From Bradyrhizobium sp. Ghvi (GTDB lineage: Bacteria > Pseudomonadota > Alphaproteobacteria > Rhizobiales > Xanthobacteraceae): a DNA stretch of 64,000 nt. Position numbers and translations under genes: made by a program. The stretch lies in assembly GCF_900115265.1 (NCBI RefSeq), contig NZ_FOVU01000009.1:141488-205487 (forward strand), written 5' to 3'. Shown here one piece after another: positions 26,697 to 35,480 of the stretch. The notes beneath the pieces are model-generated. The model ran no database searches. It was not told the origin of the DNA and worked only from the letters and a program-made list of their open reading frames with translations. Within the stretch, counting starts at the first letter, position 1; each line of letters starts with the position of its first letter.

Positions 26697-27779
26697 ATGC
26701 ATCGCAAAACCTTGATCATTGCTGAGGCTGGCGTCAACCACAATGGCGATCGCGCGCGCGCGATGGCGCTCGTGGAGGCGGCGGCGCGGGCGGGGGCCGA
26801 CGCCGTCAAGTTTCAGTCGTTCCGAGCCGACAAGCTCGCGACCGCCGGGGCGGCGAAGGCAAGCTACCAGCAAGCGACCACGGGAACGGCACAGTCGCAG
26901 CTCGACATGCTGCGTGCGCTCGAGCTCAGCCCTGATGACGAGGAGCAGATCGCAGCGGCCTGCGCGGCGTCCAACATTACCTATATGTCGACGCCGTTCG
27001 ATGCCGATAGCGCCACGCATCTGGTCCGCCGCATCGGTGTCTCCTCGCTGAAGGTCGGCTCGGGCGACCTGACCAATGCGCCGCTCTTGCTGCATCTGGC
27101 GCGGTTTGGCCTGCCGATCATCCTGTCGACCGGGATGGGGACACTCGCCGAAGTGGAGCTGGCGCTTGGCGTCATTGCCTTCGGTTATCTCCGTGAGGCG
27201 ACGGCGCGGCCGACGCCCGCTGATTTCGCGAATTTGTTGCTCGACCGCGCGACCTGGACGGAGCTGCGCGCAAAAGTCACGTTGCTGCATTGTACCACCG
27301 AATATCCGGCCGATCCGCAATCGATCAATCTGCGCGCGATGGCGACGCTGCGCGATGCGTTTGGCCTGCCTGTCGGCTTCTCCGACCACAGCCGTGGTAT
27401 CCACATCGCTTCGGCAGCGGTGGCGCTCGGTGGCACCGTGATCGAAAAGCACTTGACGCTCGATCGCAATCTGCCGGGGCCTGACCACCGCGCCTCGATC
27501 GAGCCGGATGAAATGGCGGCGATGATCGCCGCGATCCGCGACGTCGAAGCCGCGCTGGGTGATGGCCGCAAGGTGCCTGCGCCGGAGGAGATTCCAAACC
27601 GCGTAGTAGCCCGCCGCAGTCTCGTTGTGCTTCGTCCTGTGCGCGCCGGAGAGCGCTTCACGGAAGACAATCTCGGCGTCAAGCGCCCGGGCGGCGGCAT
27701 TCCGCCGATCGAATATTGGAGCTATCTCGGCAAGGCCGCCGCGCGCGACTATGCGGCCAACGAAGCGCTTGAGCCATGA
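26697..27779 (+). CDS. legI: N,N'-diacetyllegionaminate synthase (NeuB/LegI family)
   Basis: The 360-residue protein carries the NeuB TIM barrel (IAEAGVNHNGD at 7-17, VKFQSF, STGMGTLAEVE, LLHCTTEYPA, GFSDHSRG, EKHLTLDR) and a C-terminal SAF/antifreeze-like domain (RRSLVVLRPVRAGE, about 303-316). It condenses phosphoenolpyruvate with the six-carbon diacetamido sugar. ATG 26697 begins directly before the conserved strand; the frame is open further upstream. Its stop overlaps the next ATG (ATGA). Confidence 0.9.
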   Translation: MHRKTLIIAEAGVNHNGDRARAMALVEAAARAGADAVKFQSFRADKLATAGAAKASYQQATTGTAQSQLDMLRALELSPDDEEQIAAACAASNITYMSTPFDADSATHLVRRIGVSSLKVGSGDLTNAPLLLHLARFGLPIILSTGMGTLAEVELALGVIAFGYLREATARPTPADFANLLLDRATWTELRAKVTLLHCTTEYPADPQSINLRAMATLRDAFGLPVGFSDHSRGIHIASAAVALGGTVIEKHLTLDRNLPGPDHRASIEPDEMAAMIAAIRDVEAALGDGRKVPAPEEIPNRVVARRSLVVLRPVRAGERFTEDNLGVKRPGGGIPPIEYWSYLGKAAARDYAANEALEP

Positions 27780-28402
27780 GTTTCATCGTGCTTTGCGCCG
27801 GCGGTCACGCCCGTGTCGTCATCGAAGCGTTGCTGAGCTGTGGCATCCATCCCGCAGCCGTCGCCGACCGCAACGTCGCACGGATTGGCGAGGCGATTGG
27901 TGGTGTCAAGATCACGGGATCGGACGACGACGTGTTGAAGATGGCCGCCGACACGGTCGAGCTGGCCAATGGTCTCGGCAATCGTGCCTCGCGTAGCGAT
28001 TCAGGGTTGTCGGGCCGGCGCGCCCTGTTCGATCGGTTTGCCGCCCAGGGTTACAAGTTTCCTGTGATCGCACATGCCTCCGCCGTCGTTGCATCCGATG
28101 CACAACTCGGCGACGGGGCGCAGGTGATGGCGGGCGCCGTGATCCAGCCGGCGGCGCGGATCGGGCGAAACGTCCTGGTAAATACGCGCGCGGTGGTCGA
28201 GCACGATTGCATTGTCGGCGATCACGCGCATGTCGCCCCGGGGGCGGTGCTGTGCGGGGGGGTATCGATCGGCGAGAGCGTCCATATCGGCGCTGCGGCC
28301 GTTGTGTTGGTCGGCGTCAAGGTGGGCGCCGGAGCCGTCGTTGCCGCGGGCGCGGTGGTTAAAAAGGATGTCGCGGCCGGCGGGTTCGCCGGCAACGAAT
28401 AG
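27776..28402 (+). CDS. Sugar O/N-acetyltransferase, NeuD/PglD/LegH-like
   Basis: The 208-residue protein has the N-terminal PglD-type Rossmann half (LCAGGHARVVIEAL) and a left-handed beta-helix from about residue 95 (hexapeptide turns IGRNVLVN, IGESVHIG, VGAGAVV). It ends AAGGFAGNE, shorter than typical members. In the pathway it would acetylate the 4-amino group of the LegC product, the LegH step. A NeuD-like O-acetyltransferase role is the alternative. It overlaps legI by four bases. Confidence 0.8.
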   Translation: MSFIVLCAGGHARVVIEALLSCGIHPAAVADRNVARIGEAIGGVKITGSDDDVLKMAADTVELANGLGNRASRSDSGLSGRRALFDRFAAQGYKFPVIAHASAVVASDAQLGDGAQVMAGAVIQPAARIGRNVLVNTRAVVEHDCIVGDHAHVAPGAVLCGGVSIGESVHIGAAAVVLVGVKVGAGAVVAAGAVVKKDVAAGGFAGNE

Positions 28403-28414
28403 GATTGGTTTGTC

Positions 28415-29455
28415 ATGAAGGGTGCTTTCGTCGTCAATGAAGATACGCCGCTGATCGAAACGCTGCGGCGGATCGATCAGGGTAATCTGCAGCTCGCCAT
28501 CGTCGAGCGCGAAGGCAGGATCGTCGGCACCGTCACCGACGGCGACGTGCGGCGCGCGCTGCTTGGCGGCGTCGGCCTCGACGCCTCAGTTAGGCTCGTG
28601 ATGAACCGCACGCCGATCACGGCGTCGGTCGGGATTTCGAATCCGGCCGCGCTCAATCTTATGCGCAAGCATTCGATCCATCAGCTCCCGCTTGTCGATC
28701 CCGAGGGGCGGGTGGTCGAGGTCAAGCTGATCGATGATCTCGCGCTCGCGCAGCAATCCGATCATTGGGTCGTGCTGATGGCCGGCGGTCTCGGTTCGCG
28801 GCTGAAGCCGCTTACCGACGAGATCCCGAAGCCGCTCATTCGCGTCGGCGACAAGCCGATCCTGGAGACCGTGCTCGGCGGCTTCGTAAAGGCAGGCTTC
28901 GGCAAATTCTTCATCTCGGTCAATTACAAGGCCGACATGATCCGCGATTATTTCGGCGATGGGTCGGCTTGGGGCGTGGAGATCAACTATCTCCAGGAGA
29001 ACGAACGGCTCGGTACTGCGGGGGCCCTGTCGCTGCTGCCGGAGCGGCCGACCCAGCCATTCTTCGTCATGAACGGTGATCTGCTGACGACGGTGAATTT
29101 TGAGCAGATGCTGAAATATCATCGCGAGCACCAGGCTTTCTCCACGGTTTGTGTGCGCGAGCATTCGGTGACCGTGCCGTTCGGCGTGATCGATTTCGAC
29201 GACCATCGCCTGGTCCGCATTCGCGAGAAGCCGACGCAGAAATTCTTCGTCAATGCCGGCGTCTATCTGCTCGATCCCGGCGTGCTCGATCATCTCGACG
29301 CCAACGAGGCCGTCGACATGCCGACGCTCATCGAGCGGACCATCGCGAAAGACAAGCCGTCCGTTGTGTTCCCGCTGCGGGAGTACTGGATCGACGTCGG
29401 CCGTCTCGACGATCTGCAGCGTGCCTCCGACGAGTTCCAGAGGATATTCGGATGA
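28415..29455 (+). CDS. ptmE: CBS-domain sugar-1-phosphate guanylyltransferase (PtmE-like)
   Basis: The 346-residue fusion has two CBS motifs (about 1-110, with GTVTDGDVRRAL and QLPLVDPEGRVV) followed by a nucleotidyltransferase domain that begins VLMAGGLGSRLKPLTDEIPK (120-139). The same order occurs in Campylobacter PtmE, a glucosamine-1-phosphate guanylyltransferase that feeds legionaminic acid synthesis through GDP-GlcNAc. It lies 12 bases after the acetyltransferase gene and overlaps the next gene by four bases. The match in domain order and neighbours makes the call firm; the nucleotide used has not been shown. Confidence 0.82.
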   Translation: MKGAFVVNEDTPLIETLRRIDQGNLQLAIVEREGRIVGTVTDGDVRRALLGGVGLDASVRLVMNRTPITASVGISNPAALNLMRKHSIHQLPLVDPEGRVVEVKLIDDLALAQQSDHWVVLMAGGLGSRLKPLTDEIPKPLIRVGDKPILETVLGGFVKAGFGKFFISVNYKADMIRDYFGDGSAWGVEINYLQENERLGTAGALSLLPERPTQPFFVMNGDLLTTVNFEQMLKYHREHQAFSTVCVREHSVTVPFGVIDFDDHRLVRIREKPTQKFFVNAGVYLLDPGVLDHLDANEAVDMPTLIERTIAKDKPSVVFPLREYWIDVGRLDDLQRASDEFQRIFG

Positions 29456-30264
29456 ACACTGAACGCTCCCTCCGCGAGATGATGTCGCTCAACGGCCGCG
29501 TCGCCGTTGTCACCGGCGGCGCTGGCCATATCGGCCGCGCGATTGCCTCGGGTCTTGCCGAACTCGGTGCCGCCATCGCCCTGGTCGATATCGCGGCTTC
29601 CGCGGGCACTGAGGCGGCGGCGAAGCTCACCGCCGATCATTCGGTCAAGGCTGCGATTTTCGACTGCGATTTCGAGCGGAGCGACGCCGTGAAGGATCTG
29701 CCGCAGCGGGTGCGCGAGACATTTGGTGGCATCGACATCATCGTCAATTGCGCCGCCTTCGTCGGCACCAGCGGGCTGGAAGGCTGGGCGGTGCCGTTCG
29801 AGCAGCAGTCGGATGCGACCTGGCGGCGGGCGATCGAGGTCAACCTCACCGCGCCCTTCGTGCTGATCCAGGCCGCGGCCGGGGACCTTGCAAGGTCCGG
29901 CCATGGTAGTGTGATCAATATTTCCTCGATCTACGGCCTCGCCGGGCCCGATTGGCGGCTCTACGAAGGAACGCCGCTCGGGAACCCGGCCGCCTATGCC
30001 GCGAGCAAGGGGGGGCTGATCCAGATGACACGCTGGCTGGCGACGACGATGGCGCCAAAGGTCCGCGTCAATGCGGTCGCGCCAGGGGGCGTCTTCAGGG
30101 CCACGCCGGAGCCGTTTTTGAGCCGCTATGTGGCCCGGACGCCACTTGCCCGCATGGCACGCGAGGACGATATGAAGGGCGCTGTGGCCTACCTTGCGAG
30201 CGATCTGGCAGCCTATGTGACGGGCCAGTGCATTGCGGTCGACGGGGGGTGGACGGCGTGGTAA
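29452..30264 (+). CDS. ptmA: Short-chain dehydrogenase/reductase (PtmA-like)
   Basis: The 270-residue classical SDR has TGGAGHIGRAIA (about 19-30), NCAAFVG, the catalytic Ser in INISSIYGLAG and YAASKGGLI (YxxxK), and ends VDGGWTAW. Its ATG overlaps the ptmE stop (ATGA). Campylobacter ptmA occupies the same neighbourhood and is needed for legionaminic acid production there, though its reaction is not firmly established. The gene name rests on family and context. Confidence 0.75.
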   Translation: MNTERSLREMMSLNGRVAVVTGGAGHIGRAIASGLAELGAAIALVDIAASAGTEAAAKLTADHSVKAAIFDCDFERSDAVKDLPQRVRETFGGIDIIVNCAAFVGTSGLEGWAVPFEQQSDATWRRAIEVNLTAPFVLIQAAAGDLARSGHGSVINISSIYGLAGPDWRLYEGTPLGNPAAYAASKGGLIQMTRWLATTMAPKVRVNAVAPGGVFRATPEPFLSRYVARTPLARMAREDDMKGAVAYLASDLAAYVTGQCIAVDGGWTAW

Positions 30265-30301
30265 GCCAGCAGCAAATCATTCAATTGCGAGAATCTCCGA
30301 A

Positions 30302-31471
30302 ATGTTGAGCTGTAGCAAATGCTTATTGCCGGAAACGGCAGAGGCCACGTCGTTCGACGAAGCCGGTTCGTGCAGCGTCTGCGCCCAGATCGAGGTCCGG
30401 GACACCCAGATCAATTGGGAAGAGCGCCACGACCAGATGATGGAACTGGTCGCGCAATATCGCGACAAGGGGCTGTACGACTGCATCGTGCCCTATTCGG
30501 GAGGCAAGGACAGCGTTTTCCAGCTCTGGTACGTCGTCAAAAAGCTCGGTCTGAAGCCCTTGGTGGTGCGCTTCGACCATTGGTTCTACCGTCCGCTGGT
30601 CGAAGAGAATAACACCAGCGTCTTCAAGCAGCTTGGCGTCGACGTGCTGAACTTCACGCCGAACTGGCATGTTGTACGTGAGCTGATGCTAGAATCGCTG
30701 AAGCGCCGCGGCGACTTCTGCTGGCACTGCCACACCGGAATCTACGCCCACACCATGCAGATCGCGATCCGTTACGAGACGCCGCTGCTGATCTGGGGCG
30801 AAAGTCTGGCGGAATACCAATCGTTCTATTCCTACGACGAGATGGAAGAGGTCGACGAGAAGCGCTTCAACCGCGTCATGAATCTCGGCATCACCGCCGA
30901 TGACATGTACGAATTCCTCGGCGGCCGTGTTGCGCGACGCGATCTTTATCCGTTCGCTTATCCTGCCAGGAAAGACCTGATGCGGATCAAGTGCCGGTCA
31001 GTCTGTCTCGGCAACTACATCAAGTGGGATACCAAGAAGCACGTCGAGATCATCAAGCGCGAGCTCGGCTGGAAGGGCCAGGAGGTCGAGGGCATCCCGC
31101 CGGAGTATGATTACGAGAAGATCGAGTGCTTCTTCCAGGGCGTGCGCGACTACCTGAAATACATCAAGCGCGGCATGGGACGGACCAATCACCTGGTCAA
31201 CATCGATATCCGAAACGGTCGCATCAGCCGTGACGAAGGGCTTGCGCTCGTCAACGAATTTGATGGCAAGCGTCCGCCGAGCCTCGACCTGTTCCTCAAT
31301 TATCTCGATTTGACGGAGGAGCAGTTCCTTGACGTGGCTATGCGTCACCAAGTCGATCCGTGGCAATTCTCGCCCAACGAGGTGAAGAGCGGCCGGGTGA
31401 TGCCTGATATGGATAAGTGGGACAGGACAGACGTGCCGTGGCCAAACCATCCGGGAATCAAGCTGGGATAA
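30302..31471 (+). CDS. N-acetyl sugar amidotransferase (PseA/WbpG/PtmG family)
   Basis: The 389-residue PP-loop ATPase has SGGKDS at about 66-71, paired cysteines near the N-terminus (C4/C7 and C24/C27) that look like a zinc knuckle, and a CWHC pair near 140. This family turns an N-acetyl group into an acetamidino group using ammonia delivered by HisH/HisF-like partners, which are encoded at 34051 and 34700. The frame is open from 30233, but ATG 30302 begins at the conserved SCSKCLLPET. The product would be 5-acetamidino-type legionaminic acid or a similarly amidinated sugar. Confidence 0.88.
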   Translation: MLSCSKCLLPETAEATSFDEAGSCSVCAQIEVRDTQINWEERHDQMMELVAQYRDKGLYDCIVPYSGGKDSVFQLWYVVKKLGLKPLVVRFDHWFYRPLVEENNTSVFKQLGVDVLNFTPNWHVVRELMLESLKRRGDFCWHCHTGIYAHTMQIAIRYETPLLIWGESLAEYQSFYSYDEMEEVDEKRFNRVMNLGITADDMYEFLGGRVARRDLYPFAYPARKDLMRIKCRSVCLGNYIKWDTKKHVEIIKRELGWKGQEVEGIPPEYDYEKIECFFQGVRDYLKYIKRGMGRTNHLVNIDIRNGRISRDEGLALVNEFDGKRPPSLDLFLNYLDLTEEQFLDVAMRHQVDPWQFSPNEVKSGRVMPDMDKWDRTDVPWPNHPGIKLG

Positions 31472-31501
31472 TCGAACGGTGGTGCGAGGAAAGCGCGCTT
31501 G

Positions 31502-32440
31502 ATGCAGAACACGAGAGCTGCGGCTCCCGCTTTGATGTTTCATCATTTTTGCGGTGAGCATCACCCTCGCGGGCAGGGGGCGATCAGCGCTGACGAACTC
31601 GCCACTTTGATCGAGCATGTCGGGCCGGGAAACATCCTCCCGGCGCGAGAGTGGCTGTCGGCATTCCGAGGCGGCACGCTGCAGCCGCAACAGACCTGTC
31701 TTACCTTTGACGACAATCTGAAGTGCCAACTCGACGTGGCGGTCCCGGTGCTCGAGCACTACGGCCTAACCGGATTCTGGTTCGTCTACACCTGCTATTC
31801 GACGGACCGGCGGCTGCCTCGTCTCGAAGTATACAGGTATTTTCGGACGGTTCGCTTCGCTGACATCGAAGACTTCTACAAGGAGTTTTTCGGGCTTGCC
31901 GCCCAGCTCTACGGTGATGAGGTCACGACGTGGCTAGCGCGCTTCGATCGCTTGCGCTTTCCAATGTATCCCTCGTTCTATAGCCTCAATGACTGCAAGT
32001 TTCGCCAGAGCCGCGATGCGCTGTTGGGTGAGGAGCGCTATTTTGCCGTGATGGACCGGATGCTCGCAAACCATGGCCTTGATCCGGACGAGATCGCGCG
32101 TGCTGTTTTGATGAGCGATGACGAGATAGCGAAGTTGCACCGCAGGGGGCATGTTGTCGGCCTGCATTCGCATACGCATCCCACCGACCTTGCTCGCTTC
32201 GCGGAAGACCGGCAGGCGTGGGAATACGAGCGGAACTTCGCTGCCCTAGAGACGATTCTCGGCGAGAAGCCCACGACGATGTCACACCCCTGCAATTCCT
32301 ACGACGGGTCGACACTGCGGCTGCTCGATCGCCTTGGGATCGAGGTCGGCTTTCGCGCCGATGCAGACCAGGCCGCCTATTCCTCGCTGGAATTGCCGCG
32401 TCGGGATCATAGCGTTTTGATACGGGAGGTGGTGCAGTGA
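31502..32440 (+). CDS. Polysaccharide deacetylase (NodB-homology) family protein
   Basis: The 312-residue product has NodB motif 1 as CLTFDD (TFDD at about 68-71) and motif 2 as HSHTHP (H222, H226), the metal site of carbohydrate esterase family 4. No signal peptide is visible, so it may act on a cytoplasmic sugar intermediate. TTG 31499 directly precedes the chosen ATG. Its stop overlaps the start of a formyltransferase gene (GTGA), suggesting the two act in turn: remove an acetyl group, then add a formyl group. Confidence 0.8.
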   Translation: MQNTRAAAPALMFHHFCGEHHPRGQGAISADELATLIEHVGPGNILPAREWLSAFRGGTLQPQQTCLTFDDNLKCQLDVAVPVLEHYGLTGFWFVYTCYSTDRRLPRLEVYRYFRTVRFADIEDFYKEFFGLAAQLYGDEVTTWLARFDRLRFPMYPSFYSLNDCKFRQSRDALLGEERYFAVMDRMLANHGLDPDEIARAVLMSDDEIAKLHRRGHVVGLHSHTHPTDLARFAEDRQAWEYERNFAALETILGEKPTTMSHPCNSYDGSTLRLLDRLGIEVGFRADADQAAYSSLELPRRDHSVLIREVVQ

Positions 32441-33231
32441 GGGTGACGGTATTTACCAGCAATCAGCCGCGGCATTTTCGGCTCATCGAGAAGTTGGCGA
32501 ACGTCGCCGATCATGTATTTGCAATCCAGGAATGCACGACGCTCTTTCCCGGCAAGAAGAAGGACTACTATGTCGCCTCTCCGGTGATGGAGGAGTATTT
32601 CTTCCATGTGCGTGCGGCGGAAAAGCAAACGTTCGGAGATGTGGCGTTTCCTCCAGACAATGTTACGTCTCTCGCTCTCTTTCTCGGTGACATCAACGAT
32701 GTCGACATGAAGGCGCTCGCACCGGCGCTGCAGTCCGACTACTACGTGGTGTTCGGTGCGAGCTTCCTAAAGGGCCCGCTCGCCGAGTTCCTGATCGAGA
32801 AGCGGGCAATCAACATTCACATGGGCGCATCGCCCTACTACCGCGGCAATTCCTGCAATTTTTGGGCGATTGAAGACGGTCACGCCGACTACGTCTGCGG
32901 AACCATTCATATGATCACGAAAGGACTGGATAGCGGTCCAATCCTGTTTCACGCCCTTCCCAAGCCACAAACGGTCGACCCGTTCCTGCTCGGCATGATC
33001 TCGGTCGACGTCGCGCAGAATGCGGTCGCCCAGCACATTAAGAACGGTTCTCTGTACGATGCCCCCGCGGTTCCTCAGGATCGCTCGCAGGAACTGCGTT
33101 ACACCAAGAACGTGGAATTCACGGATGAAGTGGCGAGCCGTTATTTGAGGATGCGGCCGTCGCCCGAGACCGTTAGGGCAATTCTCGACAAGAGAGACTT
33201 GTCGAAGTTCATCAATCCAGTCGTGCTGTGA
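32437..33231 (+). CDS. Sugar N-formyltransferase (Fmt-fold)
   Basis: The 264-residue protein contains the Fmt catalytic triad: N126 and H128 in INIHMGASPYYRGN and D165 in KGLDSGP. It lacks the long C-terminal domain of tRNA formyltransferases, as do sugar formyltransferases such as WbkC or VioF. It should use N10-formyltetrahydrofolate to formylate an amino sugar nucleotide. GTG start, four-base overlap with the deacetylase gene. The acceptor could be a diamino sugar of this locus or a perosamine-like sugar. Confidence 0.85.
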   Translation: MRVTVFTSNQPRHFRLIEKLANVADHVFAIQECTTLFPGKKKDYYVASPVMEEYFFHVRAAEKQTFGDVAFPPDNVTSLALFLGDINDVDMKALAPALQSDYYVVFGASFLKGPLAEFLIEKRAINIHMGASPYYRGNSCNFWAIEDGHADYVCGTIHMITKGLDSGPILFHALPKPQTVDPFLLGMISVDVAQNAVAQHIKNGSLYDAPAVPQDRSQELRYTKNVEFTDEVASRYLRMRPSPETVRAILDKRDLSKFINPVVL

Positions 33232-33250
33232 AGGTCGCGCGAGGGCTTAG

Positions 33251-34063
33251 ATGTTCTCCACTCTGTCCAAGATATCTCGGCTTCTGCTGGAGCCGGCGGC
33301 ATTCTTGGTGATATGCAGTGTCGCCGGGCTTGTCCTAATCCATTCCGGGGTTCTGGAGACCGGCAAAGCGGTCGCCACTGTCGGGCTCTTGGGTCTCGTC
33401 GGCTTCGGCTTCGGGCCGCTCACCAGCATTGCGGTATGGATGCTCGAAAACCGCTTTCCCCAAGTGACCGAAATCAACGGTCGGGTCGATGGGATCGTGG
33501 TGCTTGGCGGCGGCGAGCGTTTGACCAGAGGGCAACTCGTGGTGGGATCGGCCGCCAGATTGCTGACAGCAGTGGACATCGCCCGGAGGTACCCGGCTGC
33601 ACAATTGCTGTTTTCCGGTGGGGTTGCGAACTCCTTTGGGACGAAGGACACGCAGGAAGCTTCGATCGCCCGACATGTCCTCGTGCTGTTGGGGCTCGAT
33701 GTGAAGCGTGTCCAGATCGAAGACTGTGCCCGCAACACGCGCGAAAGTGCCGTCTATATTGCAGAGAGGTATCCGCTCCCGAAATCGGAGCGCTGGCTTC
33801 TGATCACCTCCGCCGTCCACATGCCACGGGCGATCGGCGCTTTTCGCGCGATGGGGATCGACGTCATTCCCTATCCGGTTGACTATAGCCTCGCGGCCGA
33901 CTTCAGGCCGTTTGATCTGCGTCGCGGCGTAGGCGCCTGGCTCGTGCTGGCCGAGGGAGCCGCCCGGGAATGGATGGGGTTGATCGTCTATCGCCTTGCT
34001 GGTTATACTTCAAAGGTGTTGCCTGGCCCACTTGATCCGAAGGTAGGTGAATGTCGGGCGTAG
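33251..34063 (+). CDS. DUF218 (YdcF/ElyC/SanA-like) membrane-anchored protein
   Basis: The 270-residue product has two N-terminal membrane helices (about 10-60) and a DUF218 domain with IVVLGGGERLTRGQ near 77, LLFSGGVANSFGT and the EDCARNTRESAV motif near 160, then TSAVHMPRAIGAF. Family members affect envelope polysaccharide or peptidoglycan precursor handling, with an unknown reaction. GAGGG lies six bases before its ATG. Its end overlaps hisH-like by 13 bases, so it is embedded in the amidination operon. Confidence 0.85.
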   Translation: MFSTLSKISRLLLEPAAFLVICSVAGLVLIHSGVLETGKAVATVGLLGLVGFGFGPLTSIAVWMLENRFPQVTEINGRVDGIVVLGGGERLTRGQLVVGSAARLLTAVDIARRYPAAQLLFSGGVANSFGTKDTQEASIARHVLVLLGLDVKRVQIEDCARNTRESAVYIAERYPLPKSERWLLITSAVHMPRAIGAFRAMGIDVIPYPVDYSLAADFRPFDLRRGVGAWLVLAEGAAREWMGLIVYRLAGYTSKVLPGPLDPKVGECRA

Positions 34064-34689
34064 CGATCGTCGATTACGGCATCAACAACGTGCGCTCGGT
34101 GAAGAACGCCGTCGAATATTGTGGCTTCGATCCGGTCGTGACCCATGATGCCGACGCGATTGCGGATGCTTCCCACGTCATCCTGCCCGGAGTCGGCGCG
34201 TTCGGCGACGCCATGATCAACATCCGCGCCCGCGGCATCGATGAAATCCTCGAGCGCCAGGTCCGCGAGAAGGGCAAGCCGTTCCTTGCGGTGTGCCTCG
34301 GGATGCAGCTGCTCGCCAAGACCTCCGAGGAGCACGCCGATGACGGCGTTGTACATCGCGGGCTCGGCTGGTTCGACGCCGACGTTCTGCGGCTGATGCC
34401 GAACGATCCTGCCTTGAAGATCCCGCATATGGGATGGAACATGGTGGCGAAGGAGCGCAACCATCCGATCCTCGCCAATATCCGCGAGAGCAATCTGGCG
34501 TTTTATTTCGTACATTCCTTCGCCATGCGCTGCAGGGATCACGGCGACGTGGTTGGCTTCGCCCAGTACGGCCAACCGGTGACCGCGATCATCTCGCGCG
34601 ACAATATCGCCGCCACGCAGTTCCATCCCGAGAAGAGCCAGGACACCGGGATCGAGCTGATGAGCAATTTCCTGCGCTGGAATCCCTAA
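34051..34689 (+). CDS. hisH: HisH-like glutamine amidotransferase of the sugar amidination system
   Basis: The 212-residue class I glutaminase has nucleophile C82 in LAVCLGMQLL and the His/Glu pair in ATQFHPEKS (H192, E194), so the catalytic triad is complete. It hydrolyses glutamine to ammonia. No other histidine genes are nearby, while a PseA/PtmG-type amidotransferase lies 2.6 kb upstream, so it most likely supplies ammonia for sugar amidination, as the second HisH copies do in Pseudomonas and Campylobacter glycan loci. Its start lies within the end of the DUF218 gene. Confidence 0.88.
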   Translation: MSGVAIVDYGINNVRSVKNAVEYCGFDPVVTHDADAIADASHVILPGVGAFGDAMINIRARGIDEILERQVREKGKPFLAVCLGMQLLAKTSEEHADDGVVHRGLGWFDADVLRLMPNDPALKIPHMGWNMVAKERNHPILANIRESNLAFYFVHSFAMRCRDHGDVVGFAQYGQPVTAIISRDNIAATQFHPEKSQDTGIELMSNFLRWNP

Positions 34690-34699
34690 AGTTCTCGCG

Positions 34700-35476
34700 A
34701 TGCTGAAGAAGCGCCTGATACCGAAATTCCTGCTGCGCGACGGCAGGCTCGTCAAATACGTCCGCTTCTTCGAGAACGAGCGCGCCGCCGGCAACCCGGT
34801 GACGACCGCAAAAGTCTACAACGACTATGGCGTCGACGAACTGATTGTGCTCGACATCGTGCCGAGCGAGGCCTCGCGTGGCCGCGTCGTCGACATCATC
34901 GAGCGAATGTCGGAAGAGATTTTCATGCCGTTCACGGTCGGCGGCGGGGTCAAGACGCTCGACGACGTCAACATGCTGCTCCGCGCCGGTGCCGACAAGG
35001 TATCGGTGAATTCGGAGGCCGTGCGGCGCCCCGAGTTTCTGCGCGAGGCGGCGCGCACCTTCGGCGACCAGTGCATGACGGTGTCGATCGACTACAAGAG
35101 GATCAGCCCCAACCATGCTAGCGTATTCATCGACGGAGGCCGCGAGCATGTCGCGCTCGACCCGATCGAATGGGCGCAGCGCTGCGAGGACCTGCACTGC
35201 GGGGAGGTGCTGCTTGGCTCGATCGACCGCGACGGTACCATGAGCGGCTACGATCTCGAACTGATTCACAGGGCGGCAAGCGTCTTGAGCGTACCATTGA
35301 TCGTCTCTGGTGGTTGCGGCTCGCTCCAGCACGCGATCGACGCGTTGGAGGCCGGTGCCTCTGCGGTGGCGATCTCCTCGATGTTCCTGTTCACCGACCA
35401 CAGCCCGATCAAGCTTCGTAGTCATCTGTTCTCGCGTGGTCTCGACGTGCGCGCCAGCTTCTCGAGTAGGAATTGA
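34700..35476 (+). CDS. hisF: HisF-like cyclase-family protein of the sugar amidination system
   Basis: The 258-residue TIM barrel has both phosphate-binding loops (VGGGVKTLDDV and VSGGCGS). It starts RLIPKFLLRDGRLVKYV in place of the IPCLDVKDGRVVKG of true histidine HisF, matching the diverged copies found with PseA/WbpG. It probably forms an ammonia channel with HisH and passes ammonia to the amidotransferase at 30302. It begins 10 bases after hisH and is followed by a hexapeptide acyltransferase gene after 4 bases. Confidence 0.87.
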   Translation: MLKKRLIPKFLLRDGRLVKYVRFFENERAAGNPVTTAKVYNDYGVDELIVLDIVPSEASRGRVVDIIERMSEEIFMPFTVGGGVKTLDDVNMLLRAGADKVSVNSEAVRRPEFLREAARTFGDQCMTVSIDYKRISPNHASVFIDGGREHVALDPIEWAQRCEDLHCGEVLLGSIDRDGTMSGYDLELIHRAASVLSVPLIVSGGCGSLQHAIDALEAGASAVAISSMFLFTDHSPIKLRSHLFSRGLDVRASFSSRN

Positions 35477-35480
35477 TGCC

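Noticed and set aside
14780..28402. Pseudaminic acid pathway
   Set aside because: The dehydratase resembles LegB, not PseB; the hydrolase is NeuC/LegG-like, not PseG; and a PtmE-type GDP-sugar enzyme is present. These fit legionaminic acid.
34051..35476. Histidine biosynthesis operon
   Set aside because: Only HisH and HisF are present, HisF is diverged, and the neighbours are sugar-modifying genes including an amidotransferase known to work with such copies.
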